Below, in pieces: positions 1 through 8,631 of a stretch of DNA of 64,000 nt; the stretch's first letter is position 1; each line of letters opens with the position of its first letter. The stretch comes from JBBROS01 sp965213845. Lineage in GTDB: Bacteria; Pseudomonadota; Alphaproteobacteria; Acetobacterales; Acetobacteraceae. A program made the translations under genes and the position numbers. The DNA is taken from positions 620,001 to 684,000 of the forward strand of contig CBDCAI010000014.1 of the NCBI GenBank assembly GCA_965213845.1, given 5' to 3'. Below the pieces are notes generated by a model that saw only the letters and a program-made list of their open reading frames with translations, made no database searches and was not told where the DNA came from.

Positions 1-705
1 CAGCGGGCCCAGGTCGCGGCGGCGGTACTTGTCGCGGAAGTCGATCTTGGCGCAGAAGGTGCAGGAGTACGGGCAGCCGCGCGATGCCTCGACCTCGCCG
101 CCCAGGCCGGTCGGCGTGCGGTCGTAGCGATGGTGGTGGTGGTGGTGCCGCGCGACCCATGCGTCGGGCCAGCGCAGCGCCGGCGCATCGGTGAACCGCG
201 TCGCCTGCGGCCCGCCCGCCTGGACCAGCACGCCGCCGGCCAGCACCGCGGTGCCTGGCACGCGCCCGGGGCTGCCGCCGTTGGCCAGCGCCGCGACCAC
301 CTCCTCGCATTCGCCCAGCACGACGCAGCCGACGCCCAGCTTCTGCAAGGTCGCCAGCGGCGTGGATGACCCGTGCGGCCCCACCGCGACCGTCAGCCCG
401 GCCCCGCCGCCCAGCGCGTCCAGCATCTCGCGCGGGACCCGCAGCTCCGGCGGGGCACAGCGCCAGAACAGGTAGCTGGGCGCCGTCGGCACCACCGTCA
501 TGTCCGGCCGGAATGCCGCGACCTCGGCCGCCAGCTCCGCATAGGACTGGCCCATCAGGTGCCCGTCCAGCAGCAGCACCTGATGGCCGTCCCGCTCCAG
601 CAGCGCCCGGCAATAGCCCAACTCCAGCGGCAGATGCGGCTCCCTGCAGCCGAAGTAGATGCTGCCCTCGAAGGTCCAGGGCGGGTTGACCAGCGCGACC
701 CTCAT
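1..705 (-). CDS. B12-binding domain radical SAM protein (3' part cut by window edge)
   Basis: The frame is open from an ATG at 705 to the window edge, so only about 235 N-terminal residues are visible. The start reads MRVALVNPPW, typical of cobalamin-binding radical SAM enzymes, and is followed by a Rossmann-like B12-binding region. The radical SAM iron-sulfur motif CPYSCTFC (CxxxCxxC) lies near the cut end. A natural run of six histidines precedes it. Such enzymes usually catalyse methyl transfer or other radical chemistry on sugars, lipids or peptides. The ATG overlaps the stop of the upstream epimerase (ATGA), so the three genes form one operon, which suggests modification of a sugar or glycan. 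From memory it resembles the TIGR04295 'rhizo-twelve' B12-rSAM family, but I could not verify this. Confidence 0.88.
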   Translation of the reverse strand, partial: MRVALVNPPWTFEGSIYFGCREPHLPLELGYCRALLERDGHQVLLLDGHLMGQSYAELAAEVAAFRPDMTVVPTAPSYLFWRCAPPELRVPREMLDALGGGAGLTVAVGPHGSSTPLATLQKLGVGCVVLGECEEVVAALANGGSPGRVPGTAVLAGGVLVQAGGPQATRFTDAPALRWPDAWVARHHHHHHRYDRTPTGLGGEVEASRGCPYSCTFCAKIDFRDKYRRRDLGPL

Positions 706-1778
706 GCGCCGCCGCCTGCCGCCATGGCCGGCTCCGCGGCGCCTGCGCGCTGCTCCGTCATGATCCAGTCGGTCAGCCGCCGCAGCCCGTCCTGCCACGA
801 CACCGGCGTCGGCAGCCCGAGTGCCGCGTTCACCCGCCGCGTGTCGGCCACGAAGTAGCGCTGGTCGCCGGGCCGCCACTCGGAGAAGCGGAGGTCCGGC
901 GTGCGCGCCGTGATCTCCGCGATCTCGGACAGCACCTGCAGCAGCGTGACCGCGTTGGCCGGCCCGCCGCCCAGGTTGAAGGCCTGGCCCGTCACCTGGT
1001 CGATCCGCGCCCAGGCGCCGAGATAGGCGTTCACGGCGTCATCGACGAACAACACGTCCCGCACCTGGCGCCCATCGCCGTAGATGCTGATCGTGCGGCC
1101 CGCCAGCACGGAATAGACGAAATGCGCCAGCCAGCCCTGGTCTTCCGTGCCTTTCTGCCGCGGCCCGTAGATGCAGCTCATCCGCAGCACGCAGGCCGGC
1201 AGGCCGAAGCCGCGGGCGTAGTCGAGCACGTACTGGTCCGCCGCCCCCTTGCTGCAGCCGTAGGGAGTATAGAACTGCAGTGGCCGGTCCTCGCCGATGC
1301 CCGACGCGCGCAGGCCCGGGGCGGTGGGCAGGTAGGCATCCCCGTCCCGCGCCAGGGGCACGTCGCTGAGCGCGCCATAGACCTTGTTCGTGCTGGCGAA
1401 CACCAGGGCGGGCCGGGCCGGGCCGCGGCGGATGCACTCCAGCAGGTTGAGCGTGCCGCGCAGGTTGACCTCGAAGTCGAGCTCGGGGTCGTCGAGGCTC
1501 GTCGTGACGGCCACCTGGGCGGCCATGTGGAACACGGCGGACACGCCCTCCACGGCGGCGGCCAGGGCCGCACGGTCGCGGATGTCGGCGATGATCGGGC
1601 GGACCCGGTCCGGATGGCGGCGACGCAACCAGGCCAGGTTCGCCTCCACGCCCGGCCGCGCCAAGGCGTCGAACACCCTTACCTGGTGCCCCTGCCCCGC
1701 CAGCCGGTCCGCCAGGTTCGCGCCGATGAACCCGGCCCCGCCCGTGACCAGGACGGTCGTCGGTCCCGCCACGCTCAC
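702..1778 (-). CDS. NAD-dependent epimerase/dehydratase (CDP-paratose 2-epimerase-like SDR)
   Basis: Extended short-chain dehydrogenase of 358 residues acting on nucleotide sugars. The N-terminal Rossmann motif TGGAGFIG lies near residue 12. The catalytic segment has the STNKVYG signature and a YGCSKG (YxxxK) pair. A late FVDD motif followed by FNLGGG is typical of sugar-nucleotide epimerases of the CDP-paratose 2-epimerase/UDP-glucuronate epimerase type. I chose the GTG at 1778 because it overlaps the stop of the preceding gene as GTGA and the Rossmann motif follows a few residues later. The longer upstream frame is only antisense read-through. It is the middle gene of an epimerase-epimerase-radical SAM operon. 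The exact sugar substrate cannot be read from the sequence. Confidence 0.9.
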   Translation of the reverse strand: MSVAGPTTVLVTGGAGFIGANLADRLAGQGHQVRVFDALARPGVEANLAWLRRRHPDRVRPIIADIRDRAALAAAVEGVSAVFHMAAQVAVTTSLDDPELDFEVNLRGTLNLLECIRRGPARPALVFASTNKVYGALSDVPLARDGDAYLPTAPGLRASGIGEDRPLQFYTPYGCSKGAADQYVLDYARGFGLPACVLRMSCIYGPRQKGTEDQGWLAHFVYSVLAGRTISIYGDGRQVRDVLFVDDAVNAYLGAWARIDQVTGQAFNLGGGPANAVTLLQVLSEIAEITARTPDLRFSEWRPGDQRYFVADTRRVNAALGLPTPVSWQDGLRRLTDWIMTEQRAGAAEPAMAAGGGA

Positions 1779-2887
1779 GCGACCAGACCGCGCTGTTCCA
1801 GCTCGCGGCGGGCGTCGTGCACGCGGTCCTCGGCCCGCTGCTCGCCCACCCAGTCGGCCAGCTCGCCCAGGCTGTCGTCGAAGCTGCGCCGGGGCGCGAA
1901 GCCCAGCACGTCCCGCGCCAACGAGATGTCGGCGAAGCAGTGGCGGATGTCGCCGACCCGCGCCTTGTCCATCACCTCCGGCGTCAGCTGCGGCACGCCC
2001 ATGGCGGCGGCAAGGGCGGCGCCCACCTCCAGGATGCTCACGTCGCGGCCGCTGCCGATGTTGAACACCTGGCCCGGCGCCTGCGGGTGATCCAGCGCCA
2101 ACAGGAACGCCCGCGCCACGTCGTCCACGTGCACGAAGTCCCGTCGCTGCTCCCCATCCTCGAACACCATCGGCCGCTGCGCGTTCTGCAGCCGTGACGC
2201 GAAGATCGCCAGCACGCCGGTATAGGGGTTCGACAGCGCCTGACCGGGCCCATAGACGTTGAACAGCCGAAGCGCCACGCCCTCCATGCCATAGGCCGGG
2301 GCGACGGTCAGCGTCAGCCGCTCCTGTACATACTTGGTCAGCGCATAGACCGAGGCGAGGTTCGGCCGCTTCCACTCCGGCGTCGCGATCGGCGACAGCC
2401 GCGCACCGTCCGGCCCCACCGGGTCCCATCCGGACGCCAGGCGGCCCGCGGGGCGCACCACGTCGTCCATCCGTTCGCCGCCGATGGTGCGATACAGGCC
2501 CTCGCCATAGATGCTCATGCTGCTGGCCACGACCACGCGGCGCACCGGGCGGTCGATCAGCGCCTGGAACAGCACCGCCGTCCCGCCGTCGTTGACCGAG
2601 ACGTAGCGGTCGATCGCATACATGCTCTGACCCACGCCCACCTCGGCCGCGAGATGGATGACCGAGTCGACCCCTACGAGAGCGGCGGCGACACGATCGA
2701 GGTCACGGACGTCGGCGCGGATCAACTCGACCTGGTCGAGCACGCTGTCGCGGGCCCCCGTGCTCCGGTGCACCTGGTCGATCAGGCTGTCCAGCACCCG
2801 AACCTCGGTGCCCCGCTTCAGCAACGCCCGAACGACGTGGCAGCCGATGAACCCGGCCCCACCCGTCACCAAAACCCGCTCCGCCAT
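1775..2887 (-). CDS. NAD-dependent epimerase/dehydratase (dTDP-sugar 4-epimerase-like SDR)
   Basis: Extended SDR of 370 residues with TGGAGFIG at about residue 7, the catalytic Ser/Thr segment ASSMSIYGEG, a YALTK active-site pair and a NVYGPGQ motif. This matches dTDP-L-rhamnose 4-epimerase/GDP-mannose dehydratase-type nucleotide sugar epimerases. A longer frame starts at 2932, but the ATG at 2887 has a strong Shine-Dalgarno sequence (GAAGGAGG) about 10 nt upstream and begins directly before the Rossmann fold, so I take 2887. It is the first gene of the three-gene sugar operon and overlaps the next gene by 4 nt. The 165-bp gap upstream presumably holds the operon promoter. Confidence 0.92.
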   Translation of the reverse strand: MAERVLVTGGAGFIGCHVVRALLKRGTEVRVLDSLIDQVHRSTGARDSVLDQVELIRADVRDLDRVAAALVGVDSVIHLAAEVGVGQSMYAIDRYVSVNDGGTAVLFQALIDRPVRRVVVASSMSIYGEGLYRTIGGERMDDVVRPAGRLASGWDPVGPDGARLSPIATPEWKRPNLASVYALTKYVQERLTLTVAPAYGMEGVALRLFNVYGPGQALSNPYTGVLAIFASRLQNAQRPMVFEDGEQRRDFVHVDDVARAFLLALDHPQAPGQVFNIGSGRDVSILEVGAALAAAMGVPQLTPEVMDKARVGDIRHCFADISLARDVLGFAPRRSFDDSLGELADWVGEQRAEDRVHDARRELEQRGLVA

Positions 2888-3052
2888 CCAGCCCGCGCCT
2901 CCTTCTGTCGTCATCGACGACCGTCCATCCATCGAACGTGTTCATAGAAGAAGAAAACAGGGCCAGCACCCTCGGTCGGAGTTCACAAATCTGTGAATAC
3001 CGGCTTGCGTGGGGCACCAGCGAGCGGTTTCGGACCTTGCAGGGTCGTCAGC

Positions 3053-3874
3053 CTAGATCAGCGCGCGGCGCAGCTGCTGCGACAGGCCGTCGATCAGCGT
3101 CACCGTCACGACGACGATCGCCATCACCGCGCAGGTCTGCTGGAATTGGAACGAACGGATGATCTCCCACAGCACCTGCCCGATCCCGCCCGCGCCGACC
3201 AGCCCGATGACGGAGGCCGACCGCACGTTGCTCTCGAACCGATACAGCGCGAAGCTGACCCAGAGCGGCATCACCTGCGGGATCACGCCATAGACGATCT
3301 CCTCGATGCCGCGCGCGCCTGTCGCGCGGATGCCCTCGACGGGCTGCGGGTCGATCGCCTCCACCGCCTCGGCGAACAGCTTGGCCAGGATGCCGGTCGT
3401 ATGCACCCAAAGTGCCAGCACGCCGGCGAAGGGGCCCAGCCCGACCGCGACGACGAACAGCATGGCGAACACCAGCTCGTTGATGCTGCGGCAAAGGTCC
3501 ATGACCCGCCGGGTCGGCTGGGCCACATACCAGGGTGCGATGTTGCCGGCGCACATCAGGCCGAGCGGGATGGCGCAGACGATGGCGAGCCCCGTGCCCC
3601 AGACGGCGATCTGCACCGTCAGCAGCATCTCGTCCACATACATGCGCCAGTCGCGGAAGTCCGGCGGGAAGAACTCGCCGACCAGGCTGGCGATGTTGCC
3701 GCTGTACCGGACCAGGTCCCACGGCTTGATGCCGGCCCCGGTCCAGGACCAGGCCAGCACCCCCAGCAGGGCGGCATAGGACAGCAACCGCAGCAGGCCC
3801 GGGCCCCGCGCACGCAGCCCGGGGTTCATCCCACGCTCGGCGGCCCGGATGGCTCCGGGCGGGCGCGACGCCAT
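3053..3874 (-). CDS. phnE: Phosphonate/phosphite-type ABC transporter permease
   Basis: Inner-membrane permease of 273 residues. After a short basic N-terminus, hydrophobic segments begin near residue 28 and several more follow. The EAA-type loop (EGIRATGARGIEEI) that contacts the ATPase lies near residue 175, and the C-terminal part has GLVGAGGIG, as in PhnE/PtxC proteins. It starts 2 nt after the stop of the substrate-binding gene and is the last gene of the phnC-phnD-phnE order on this strand. An alternative start is Met16 (3829). No C-P lyase genes are visible nearby, so import of phosphonate, phosphite or a related phosphorus compound is all that can be inferred. Confidence 0.92.
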   Translation of the reverse strand: MASRPPGAIRAAERGMNPGLRARGPGLLRLLSYAALLGVLAWSWTGAGIKPWDLVRYSGNIASLVGEFFPPDFRDWRMYVDEMLLTVQIAVWGTGLAIVCAIPLGLMCAGNIAPWYVAQPTRRVMDLCRSINELVFAMLFVVAVGLGPFAGVLALWVHTTGILAKLFAEAVEAIDPQPVEGIRATGARGIEEIVYGVIPQVMPLWVSFALYRFESNVRSASVIGLVGAGGIGQVLWEIIRSFQFQQTCAVMAIVVVTVTLIDGLSQQLRRALI

Positions 3875-3876
3875 CC

Positions 3877-4911
3877 TCAGCTGCCGACTTTGGCCATCTC
3901 CGTGTCCAGCGCCTTCAGCCGCGCATCGACCTCGGCCAACTTCCTGACCTTCTCCACGGCCGGCATTGCCGTGTTCGCCTCGAGCGTCAGCTTCTCCCGG
4001 TAGGCGGCGACCTGCCGCACCGGCAGGAGCTGGGCGTTGCTGCTGGGCAGGAAGCTGCCCCAGTTGCCCAGGTCGGCCAGGACCTTCCGCTCATGCGCGA
4101 CGTCGGCGCCCGGTCGCTCCGTCCCGTAGGTCACGAAGAACGCCTTCACCTTCTGCTTCAGGCCGTCCGGCAGGTCCTTGCGCCAGACGATCGGGTCGGC
4201 CGGGATGATCGGGCTCTTCCAGATCGCCCGGATGTTTGCCGCCCGCTGCGGCTGAGACTTGCCGAACTTCTCGAAGTCCTCGGTGTTGTTCGTCGCCACA
4301 TCGACCTGCTTGTTGGCCACGGCGAGCAGGTTCGTCTCATGATTGGAAGTCAGAATGTTTTTGAAGAACTTTCGGACATCGACGTTGTTCTTGGCCCAGG
4401 CATAGTATCCAGGGATCAGGAACCCCGACGTGCTGTTCGGGTCGCCATTGCCGAGGTTCAGCGTGCCGGGCGGCGCCTTCAGCAGCTGATCGAGCGACTG
4501 GTAGGGGCTGTCCTTGTTCACGATCAGCAGCGAGTAGTAGCCTTTCGAGCCGTCGGCATAGGTCTTCTGCGCGAACACCTCGCCGTCCGAGCGGTCCACC
4601 GCCTGGATGGCGCTGGCGTTGCCGAACCAGGCAACCTGCACCTTGTCGAACCGCATGGCCTCGATGACCGCGGCGTAGTCCGAAGGATAGAAGCCGTTGA
4701 CCGGGACGCCCACGGCCTTTTGCATGTCCTCCAGGAATGGCGCCCAGACGGTGCGCAGGTTGGACGAACCCTCGGTGGCGATGATGCCGAAGTTGATCGC
4801 CGCCGGCTCGGCCGCGCGGGCGGCCCCGGCCGGCAACGGCAGGCTGAGGAGCGCGGCCATGCCACTGATGGAAAGATGCGCGGCGAGGCCGCGGCGGGTC
4901 ATGCTGCACAT
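3877..4911 (-). CDS. phnD: Phosphonate ABC transporter periplasmic substrate-binding protein
   Basis: Periplasmic binding protein of 344 residues. The N-terminus carries a twin-arginine-like/Sec signal (MTRRGL, a hydrophobic stretch, then AARAAEPA). The mature part begins INFGIIATEGSSNL and has FYPSDYAAVIEAMRF and NPNSTSGFLIPGYY-like ligand loops typical of PhnD (the STSG element contacts phosphonate). The ATG at 4911 is preceded by AAGGAT at suitable distance. A second ATG at 4902 is possible. It lies between the ATPase and permease genes with short spacing and is the specificity component of the importer. Confidence 0.93.
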   Translation of the reverse strand: MCSMTRRGLAAHLSISGMAALLSLPLPAGAARAAEPAAINFGIIATEGSSNLRTVWAPFLEDMQKAVGVPVNGFYPSDYAAVIEAMRFDKVQVAWFGNASAIQAVDRSDGEVFAQKTYADGSKGYYSLLIVNKDSPYQSLDQLLKAPPGTLNLGNGDPNSTSGFLIPGYYAWAKNNVDVRKFFKNILTSNHETNLLAVANKQVDVATNNTEDFEKFGKSQPQRAANIRAIWKSPIIPADPIVWRKDLPDGLKQKVKAFFVTYGTERPGADVAHERKVLADLGNWGSFLPSSNAQLLPVRQVAAYREKLTLEANTAMPAVEKVRKLAEVDARLKALDTEMAKVGS

Positions 4912-4930
4912 AGATGTATCCTTGGTATAA

Positions 4931-5791
4931 TCAGGCTGGGACGAGTTCGACCCCCGCGATGGGTTCCACGGCGGCCTCCGGCGCGGTCGCGCCATACACG
5001 GCCGCCAGGATCGCCGGGGTCAGCGCCGTGGCGGGGCCGTCGAACAGCACGCGCCCTTGGCCGAGGGCCACGATGCGGGGGCAGAAGCGGACGGCGAAGT
5101 CCACCTGGTGCAGCGACACCACCACCGTGATGCCGTCCTTCGCGTTCAGCTCGGCCAGCGTCTCCATGACCCGGCGGCTGCTCTCGGGGTCCAGCGAGGC
5201 GATCGGCTCGTCGGCCAGCACCACCCGGGCCCCCTGCACCAGCGTCCGGGCGATCGCCGCCCGTTGCTGCTGCCCGCCGCTGAGCGTGCCGGCCCGCTGC
5301 CCCGCCTGGTCGGGGATGCCGACCCGTTCGAGCGCCAGCAGGGCGCGCGCCCGCTCCTCGGCAGGGAACCAGCCGGGGATCGTGCGCCACAGCGGCAGTC
5401 GGGCCAAGGCGCCGACCAGGACGTTGGTCAGCACCGGCAACCGGTCGACAAGGTTGAACTGCTGGAACACGATGCCGATCCCGGCCCGGACCTGCCGCAC
5501 GCCCCGGGCCAGCCGCCCGTTCCGCTGTACGCACCGACCATGCACGAGCACGGCGCCGCGGCTGTCGGCCCCGTGCGTGCGGTCGCCAAGCGTCAGGCCC
5601 GCCACGTGCCGCAGCAGCGTGCTCTTGCCTGAGCCCGAGGCGCCGATCAGCGCCACCATCTCCCCGGGCGCCACGCGCAAGCCGGGCACGTCCAGCGCCA
5701 GGCGTCCGCCCCTGAAGGTCTTGCGGAGTGCTGTGATCTCGATGGCTGCGTGCACGTGACCCCGCCCGACGACGGTGGGGTTGTCGCGCAT
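4931..5791 (-). CDS. phnC: Phosphonate ABC transporter ATP-binding protein
   Basis: ABC ATPase of 286 residues that energises the importer. It shows Walker A GASGSGKST, the Q-loop FQQFNLVDR, the ABC signature LSGGQQQR, Walker B VVLADEP and an H-loop SLHQVD, all characteristic of PhnC. I chose the ATG at 5791 because the frame upstream is not conserved-looking. A GTG about 12 codons further in, just before IEITALRKTF, is another candidate. First gene of the phnCDE operon, with a 19-nt gap to phnD. The 124-bp region upstream separates it from the divergently transcribed cheY. Confidence 0.92.
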   Translation of the reverse strand: MRDNPTVVGRGHVHAAIEITALRKTFRGGRLALDVPGLRVAPGEMVALIGASGSGKSTLLRHVAGLTLGDRTHGADSRGAVLVHGRCVQRNGRLARGVRQVRAGIGIVFQQFNLVDRLPVLTNVLVGALARLPLWRTIPGWFPAEERARALLALERVGIPDQAGQRAGTLSGGQQQRAAIARTLVQGARVVLADEPIASLDPESSRRVMETLAELNAKDGITVVVSLHQVDFAVRFCPRIVALGQGRVLFDGPATALTPAILAAVYGATAPEAAVEPIAGVELVPA

Positions 5792-5915
5792 GAATGCGAC
5801 GGGCTGCGTGACGGTCGCGCGTCCGATCCATGACATCTGTCTCGGCGTGCCCGCCAAGGTTTCCTTTACCTTCCGCCGCTACTGTCTGGTGACACGCTGT
5901 TGCGAAAGGCCGCCC

Positions 5916-6302
5916 ATGTCCATCGACCGTTCGATCAACGTCCTGATCGTGGACGACTACAAGACGATGCTCCGGATCATCCGGAACCTGCTGAAACAGA
6001 TCAATTTCAACAACGTCGAGGAAGCGTCGGACGGGGGGGAGGCGCTGCAGAAGCTACGGAGCGGCCAGTTCGGGCTGGTGATCAGCGACTGGAACATGGA
6101 GCCGATGACCGGTCTTCAGCTGCTGCATGAGGTTCGGGCGGATACACGGTTGAAGCCATTGCCGTTCATTATGGTCACGGCCGAGAGCAAGGCGGACAAC
6201 ATCGTGGCGGCGAAGGCGGCGGGGGTGTCGAACTACATCGTCAAGCCGTTCAACGCCGAGACGCTGCAGAGCAAGATCGAGAAGGTGCTCGGTCATGCAT
6301 GA
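5916..6302 (+). CDS. cheY: CheY-like single-domain response regulator
   Basis: A 128-residue stand-alone receiver domain. The acidic pair is Asp13-Asp14, the phosphoacceptor Asp58 sits in ISDWNMEPM, the switch Thr is Thr88 in MVTAES, and the conserved Lys110 is in VKPF. These match true chemotaxis CheY proteins, which bind the flagellar motor when phosphorylated. The ATG at 5916 has GAAAGG about 7 nt upstream. It overlaps the cheZ start by 8 nt, so the two products are probably made together as a motor signal and its quencher. No other chemotaxis genes lie next to it. Confidence 0.93.
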   Translation: MSIDRSINVLIVDDYKTMLRIIRNLLKQINFNNVEEASDGGEALQKLRSGQFGLVISDWNMEPMTGLQLLHEVRADTRLKPLPFIMVTAESKADNIVAAKAAGVSNYIVKPFNAETLQSKIEKVLGHA

Positions 6303-6825
6303 CACGCCCCGCGAACTCGTTGACCGTCTGTCGCAGGCGGTGCACGACCGGGACCTTCTGGCCGAGGTGGAGGACCTGGCGCGCACCATCGCGATCACGC
6401 GGGCGGAGCTGCAGCGGCTGGATGCCGGGCCGTTCATCGCCGGGCACATCCCGGCCGCGACGGACGAGCTGGATGCGGTGGTGGCCCACACGGCCTCTGC
6501 CACGGAGGTGATCCTGGGTGTGTGCGAGGAGTTGGAGCGGGCGGGAGATTCGGGCCAGACGATCGATGCCGGGCTGCTGCAGCGTGCGACGACGCAGATC
6601 TACGAGGCCTGCAGCTTCCAGGACATCACCGGCCAGCGGATCAAGAAGGTCGTCACGACGCTGAAGGCGATCGAACAGAAGGTGGGCGATATCCTGCAGG
6701 TGTTCGGCGAAGGGGCGGAGATCGAGCCGGAGACCGTCGCGGTGGAAAGCTTGACCAACGGGCCGCAACTGCCGGGCCGGGCGATGGCCCAGGCCGACAT
6801 CGATGCCCTGATGGCCGACTTCTGA
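6295..6825 (+). CDS. cheZ: CheZ-type CheY-P phosphatase
   Basis: Mostly helical 176-residue protein. The family signature QDITGQRI is present, with Asp110 and Gln114 corresponding to the catalytic Asp143/Gln147 of E. coli CheZ. The C-terminal AQADIDALMADF is a CheY-docking tail like that of CheZ. It should form a four-helix-bundle dimer that accelerates dephosphorylation of the CheY encoded immediately upstream. The start overlaps cheY by 8 nt. At 176 residues it is somewhat shorter than the E. coli protein, mainly in the linker. Confidence 0.92.
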   Translation: MHDTPRELVDRLSQAVHDRDLLAEVEDLARTIAITRAELQRLDAGPFIAGHIPAATDELDAVVAHTASATEVILGVCEELERAGDSGQTIDAGLLQRATTQIYEACSFQDITGQRIKKVVTTLKAIEQKVGDILQVFGEGAEIEPETVAVESLTNGPQLPGRAMAQADIDALMADF

Positions 6826-6883
6826 CAGCCTGTGGGCTCCAGAGGCACGTCGGTTGCATGCGGTGGCGGCAAGGGAGACCGTC

Positions 6884-7858
6884 ATGTTCCATCGCCGACC
6901 CGTTCCAAGCCGCCGTGCCCTGCTGACCGCAGCCCTCGCTACCTCGATTGTCCCGCTCGGACGGCGCGCTGCCGCCCAGCCCGCCGCGCCCGTGACGGTC
7001 CGGATGGGCGCCCTGAAGCTCATCCATTCGATAACCCCGTACTTCTACGAGAAGTTCGCCCCGGCCGGCATGACGATCGAAGTGGTGCCGTTCGAGAGCC
7101 CGACCGACTGCAAGAACGCCGTCGTCACGAAGTCGGTCGATTTCGGCACCTTCGGGATCGCCGCCGGCATCCTGGGCGCTGCCGTGCACGAGCCTGTCGT
7201 CATCGTGGGGTCTGCCTGCAACCGCGGCATGGCCATCGTCGTGAAGAAGGACAGCGACATCCAGTCCCTGCCCGGACTGAAAGGCAAGCGCGTCGCGATC
7301 TGGCCGGGCTCCACCCAGGAGGTGTTCATCCTGGAGCGGCTCCGCATGGAGGGCCTGAGCGTCCGCGACATCCAACCCGTCCGCGTCAGCTTCAGCGAGA
7401 TGCACACAGCCCTCGCCCGCGGTGACGTCGACGCCTATGTCGGCGCCGAGCCCGGCCCCGGTGTCAGCATCGCCACCGGCGTCGGCCGCATCCTCGAATA
7501 CCCCTACTCCACTGCGATGGGCAGCCTGAACATGGTGCTCGGCACCCATGCCGATACCGTGTTGCAGCGGCCGGCCCTGGTCCGGCAGATGGTGCAGATC
7601 CAGCGCCAGGCCAGCGAGTACGCCATGACGCACCGTGACGAGATGGTGGCCATGACCGTCCAGAAACTCGGCCTGAAGAAAGATGCGATCGAGATCAGCG
7701 CCCCCAATGTCGAACTGAACTGGCGCATGTCGCCCGAGATGGTGGGCCAGACCCGCATCTACGCCGAACACATGTTGGCGCTCAAGCAAATCAAACAACT
7801 TCCTGATTTCGCGACATTCCTGAACACCAGTTTCTCCGACGCCGTCGCCACGGCTTGA
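6884..7858 (+). CDS. NitT/TauT-family ABC transporter substrate-binding protein
   Basis: Periplasmic binding protein of 324 residues. The N-terminus (SRRALLTAALATS, ending near AAAQPAAP) looks like a twin-arginine or Sec signal. The mature chain begins VRMGALKLIHSITPYFYEKF and contains FGTFGIAAGILGAA, a layout of SsuA/TauA/NMT1 proteins that bind sulfonates, nitrate, thiamine precursors or similar small compounds. The ATG at 6884 has GGAGA upstream. An ATG 30 nt earlier is less likely. First of three overlapping genes (binding protein, permease, ATPase). The substrate cannot be assigned from motifs. Confidence 0.88.
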   Translation: MFHRRPVPSRRALLTAALATSIVPLGRRAAAQPAAPVTVRMGALKLIHSITPYFYEKFAPAGMTIEVVPFESPTDCKNAVVTKSVDFGTFGIAAGILGAAVHEPVVIVGSACNRGMAIVVKKDSDIQSLPGLKGKRVAIWPGSTQEVFILERLRMEGLSVRDIQPVRVSFSEMHTALARGDVDAYVGAEPGPGVSIATGVGRILEYPYSTAMGSLNMVLGTHADTVLQRPALVRQMVQIQRQASEYAMTHRDEMVAMTVQKLGLKKDAIEISAPNVELNWRMSPEMVGQTRIYAEHMLALKQIKQLPDFATFLNTSFSDAVATA

Positions 7859-8631
7859 GTGCGTTCCGGCATGCGGGGCTGGCGGCAGCGCTGCCCGCCC
7901 TGCTGCTGCTCGGCTGGTGGGGATCCACGCGCGGCCCCGGCTATGGCCTGATCCCCCCACCCCGCGAGGTGGCGGAGGCGCTGCTCGATCTGGCCGTGGG
8001 TCAGGACGGCGACGCGTTCAGCGGCATGCTCGGGACCCACGTGCTGGCCTCGTTGGGCCGGGTCTATGGCGGGTTCCTGCTGGCCGCGGCGCTCGCATTG
8101 CCCCTGGGCCTGCTCATCGGCCGGCTGCCGCTCGTCCGCGACCTGCTGGACCCCATGTTCCAGGTGCTGCGGCCTGTCCCGGTCACCGCCTGGTTGCCGC
8201 TGTCCATGATCGTCTTCGGCCTGGGCCCGCGCAGTGCCTTCTTTCTCGTGGCCCTCGGCGCCTTCTATCCCATCCTGGTCAACACCGTCTTCGGCGTCCG
8301 CAGCGTCGAGACGCGGCTGTTCGAGGCCGCCGCCATGCTGGGCGCCAGCCGGGCCATGATCTTCCCCCGCGTCGTCCTGCCGGCCGCCCTGCCCGGCATC
8401 TTCACCGGGCTGCGCCTGGGGCTCGGCTTCGCCTGGGTCGTCATCGTCGTCGGCGAGATGACCGGCGTGCAGACCGGGCTGGGGGCCATGATCATGGATG
8501 CCCGCCAGCTCAGCCGCACCGATATCGTCATCGCCGGCATGGTCGTCATCGGGCTGCTCGGCTTCGTGTCGGACCGCCTGGTGCAGGCGCTCGGACGCCG
8601 CATGCTCCGCTGGAGCCCGTTGCATGCCTGA
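7855..8631 (+). CDS. ABC transporter permease (SsuC/TauC-type)
   Basis: Integral membrane permease of 258 residues with about six hydrophobic segments. The EAA loop reads FEAAAMLGASRAMIFPRVVLPAALPG, the ATPase contact site in this family. The frame has only a TTG start at 7855, overlapping the stop of the binding-protein gene as TTGA, which implies translational coupling. I see no in-frame ATG before the first membrane segment. It overlaps the ATPase gene by 8 nt. Confidence 0.9.
   Translation: MSAFRHAGLAAALPALLLLGWWGSTRGPGYGLIPPPREVAEALLDLAVGQDGDAFSGMLGTHVLASLGRVYGGFLLAAALALPLGLLIGRLPLVRDLLDPMFQVLRPVPVTAWLPLSMIVFGLGPRSAFFLVALGAFYPILVNTVFGVRSVETRLFEAAAMLGASRAMIFPRVVLPAALPGIFTGLRLGLGFAWVVIVVGEMTGVQTGLGAMIMDARQLSRTDIVIAGMVVIGLLGFVSDRLVQALGRRMLRWSPLHA

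Noticed and set aside
6854..6883. Upstream ATG of the NitT/TauT-type binding protein
   Set aside because: The ATG at 6884 has the better ribosome binding site and directly precedes the signal peptide.
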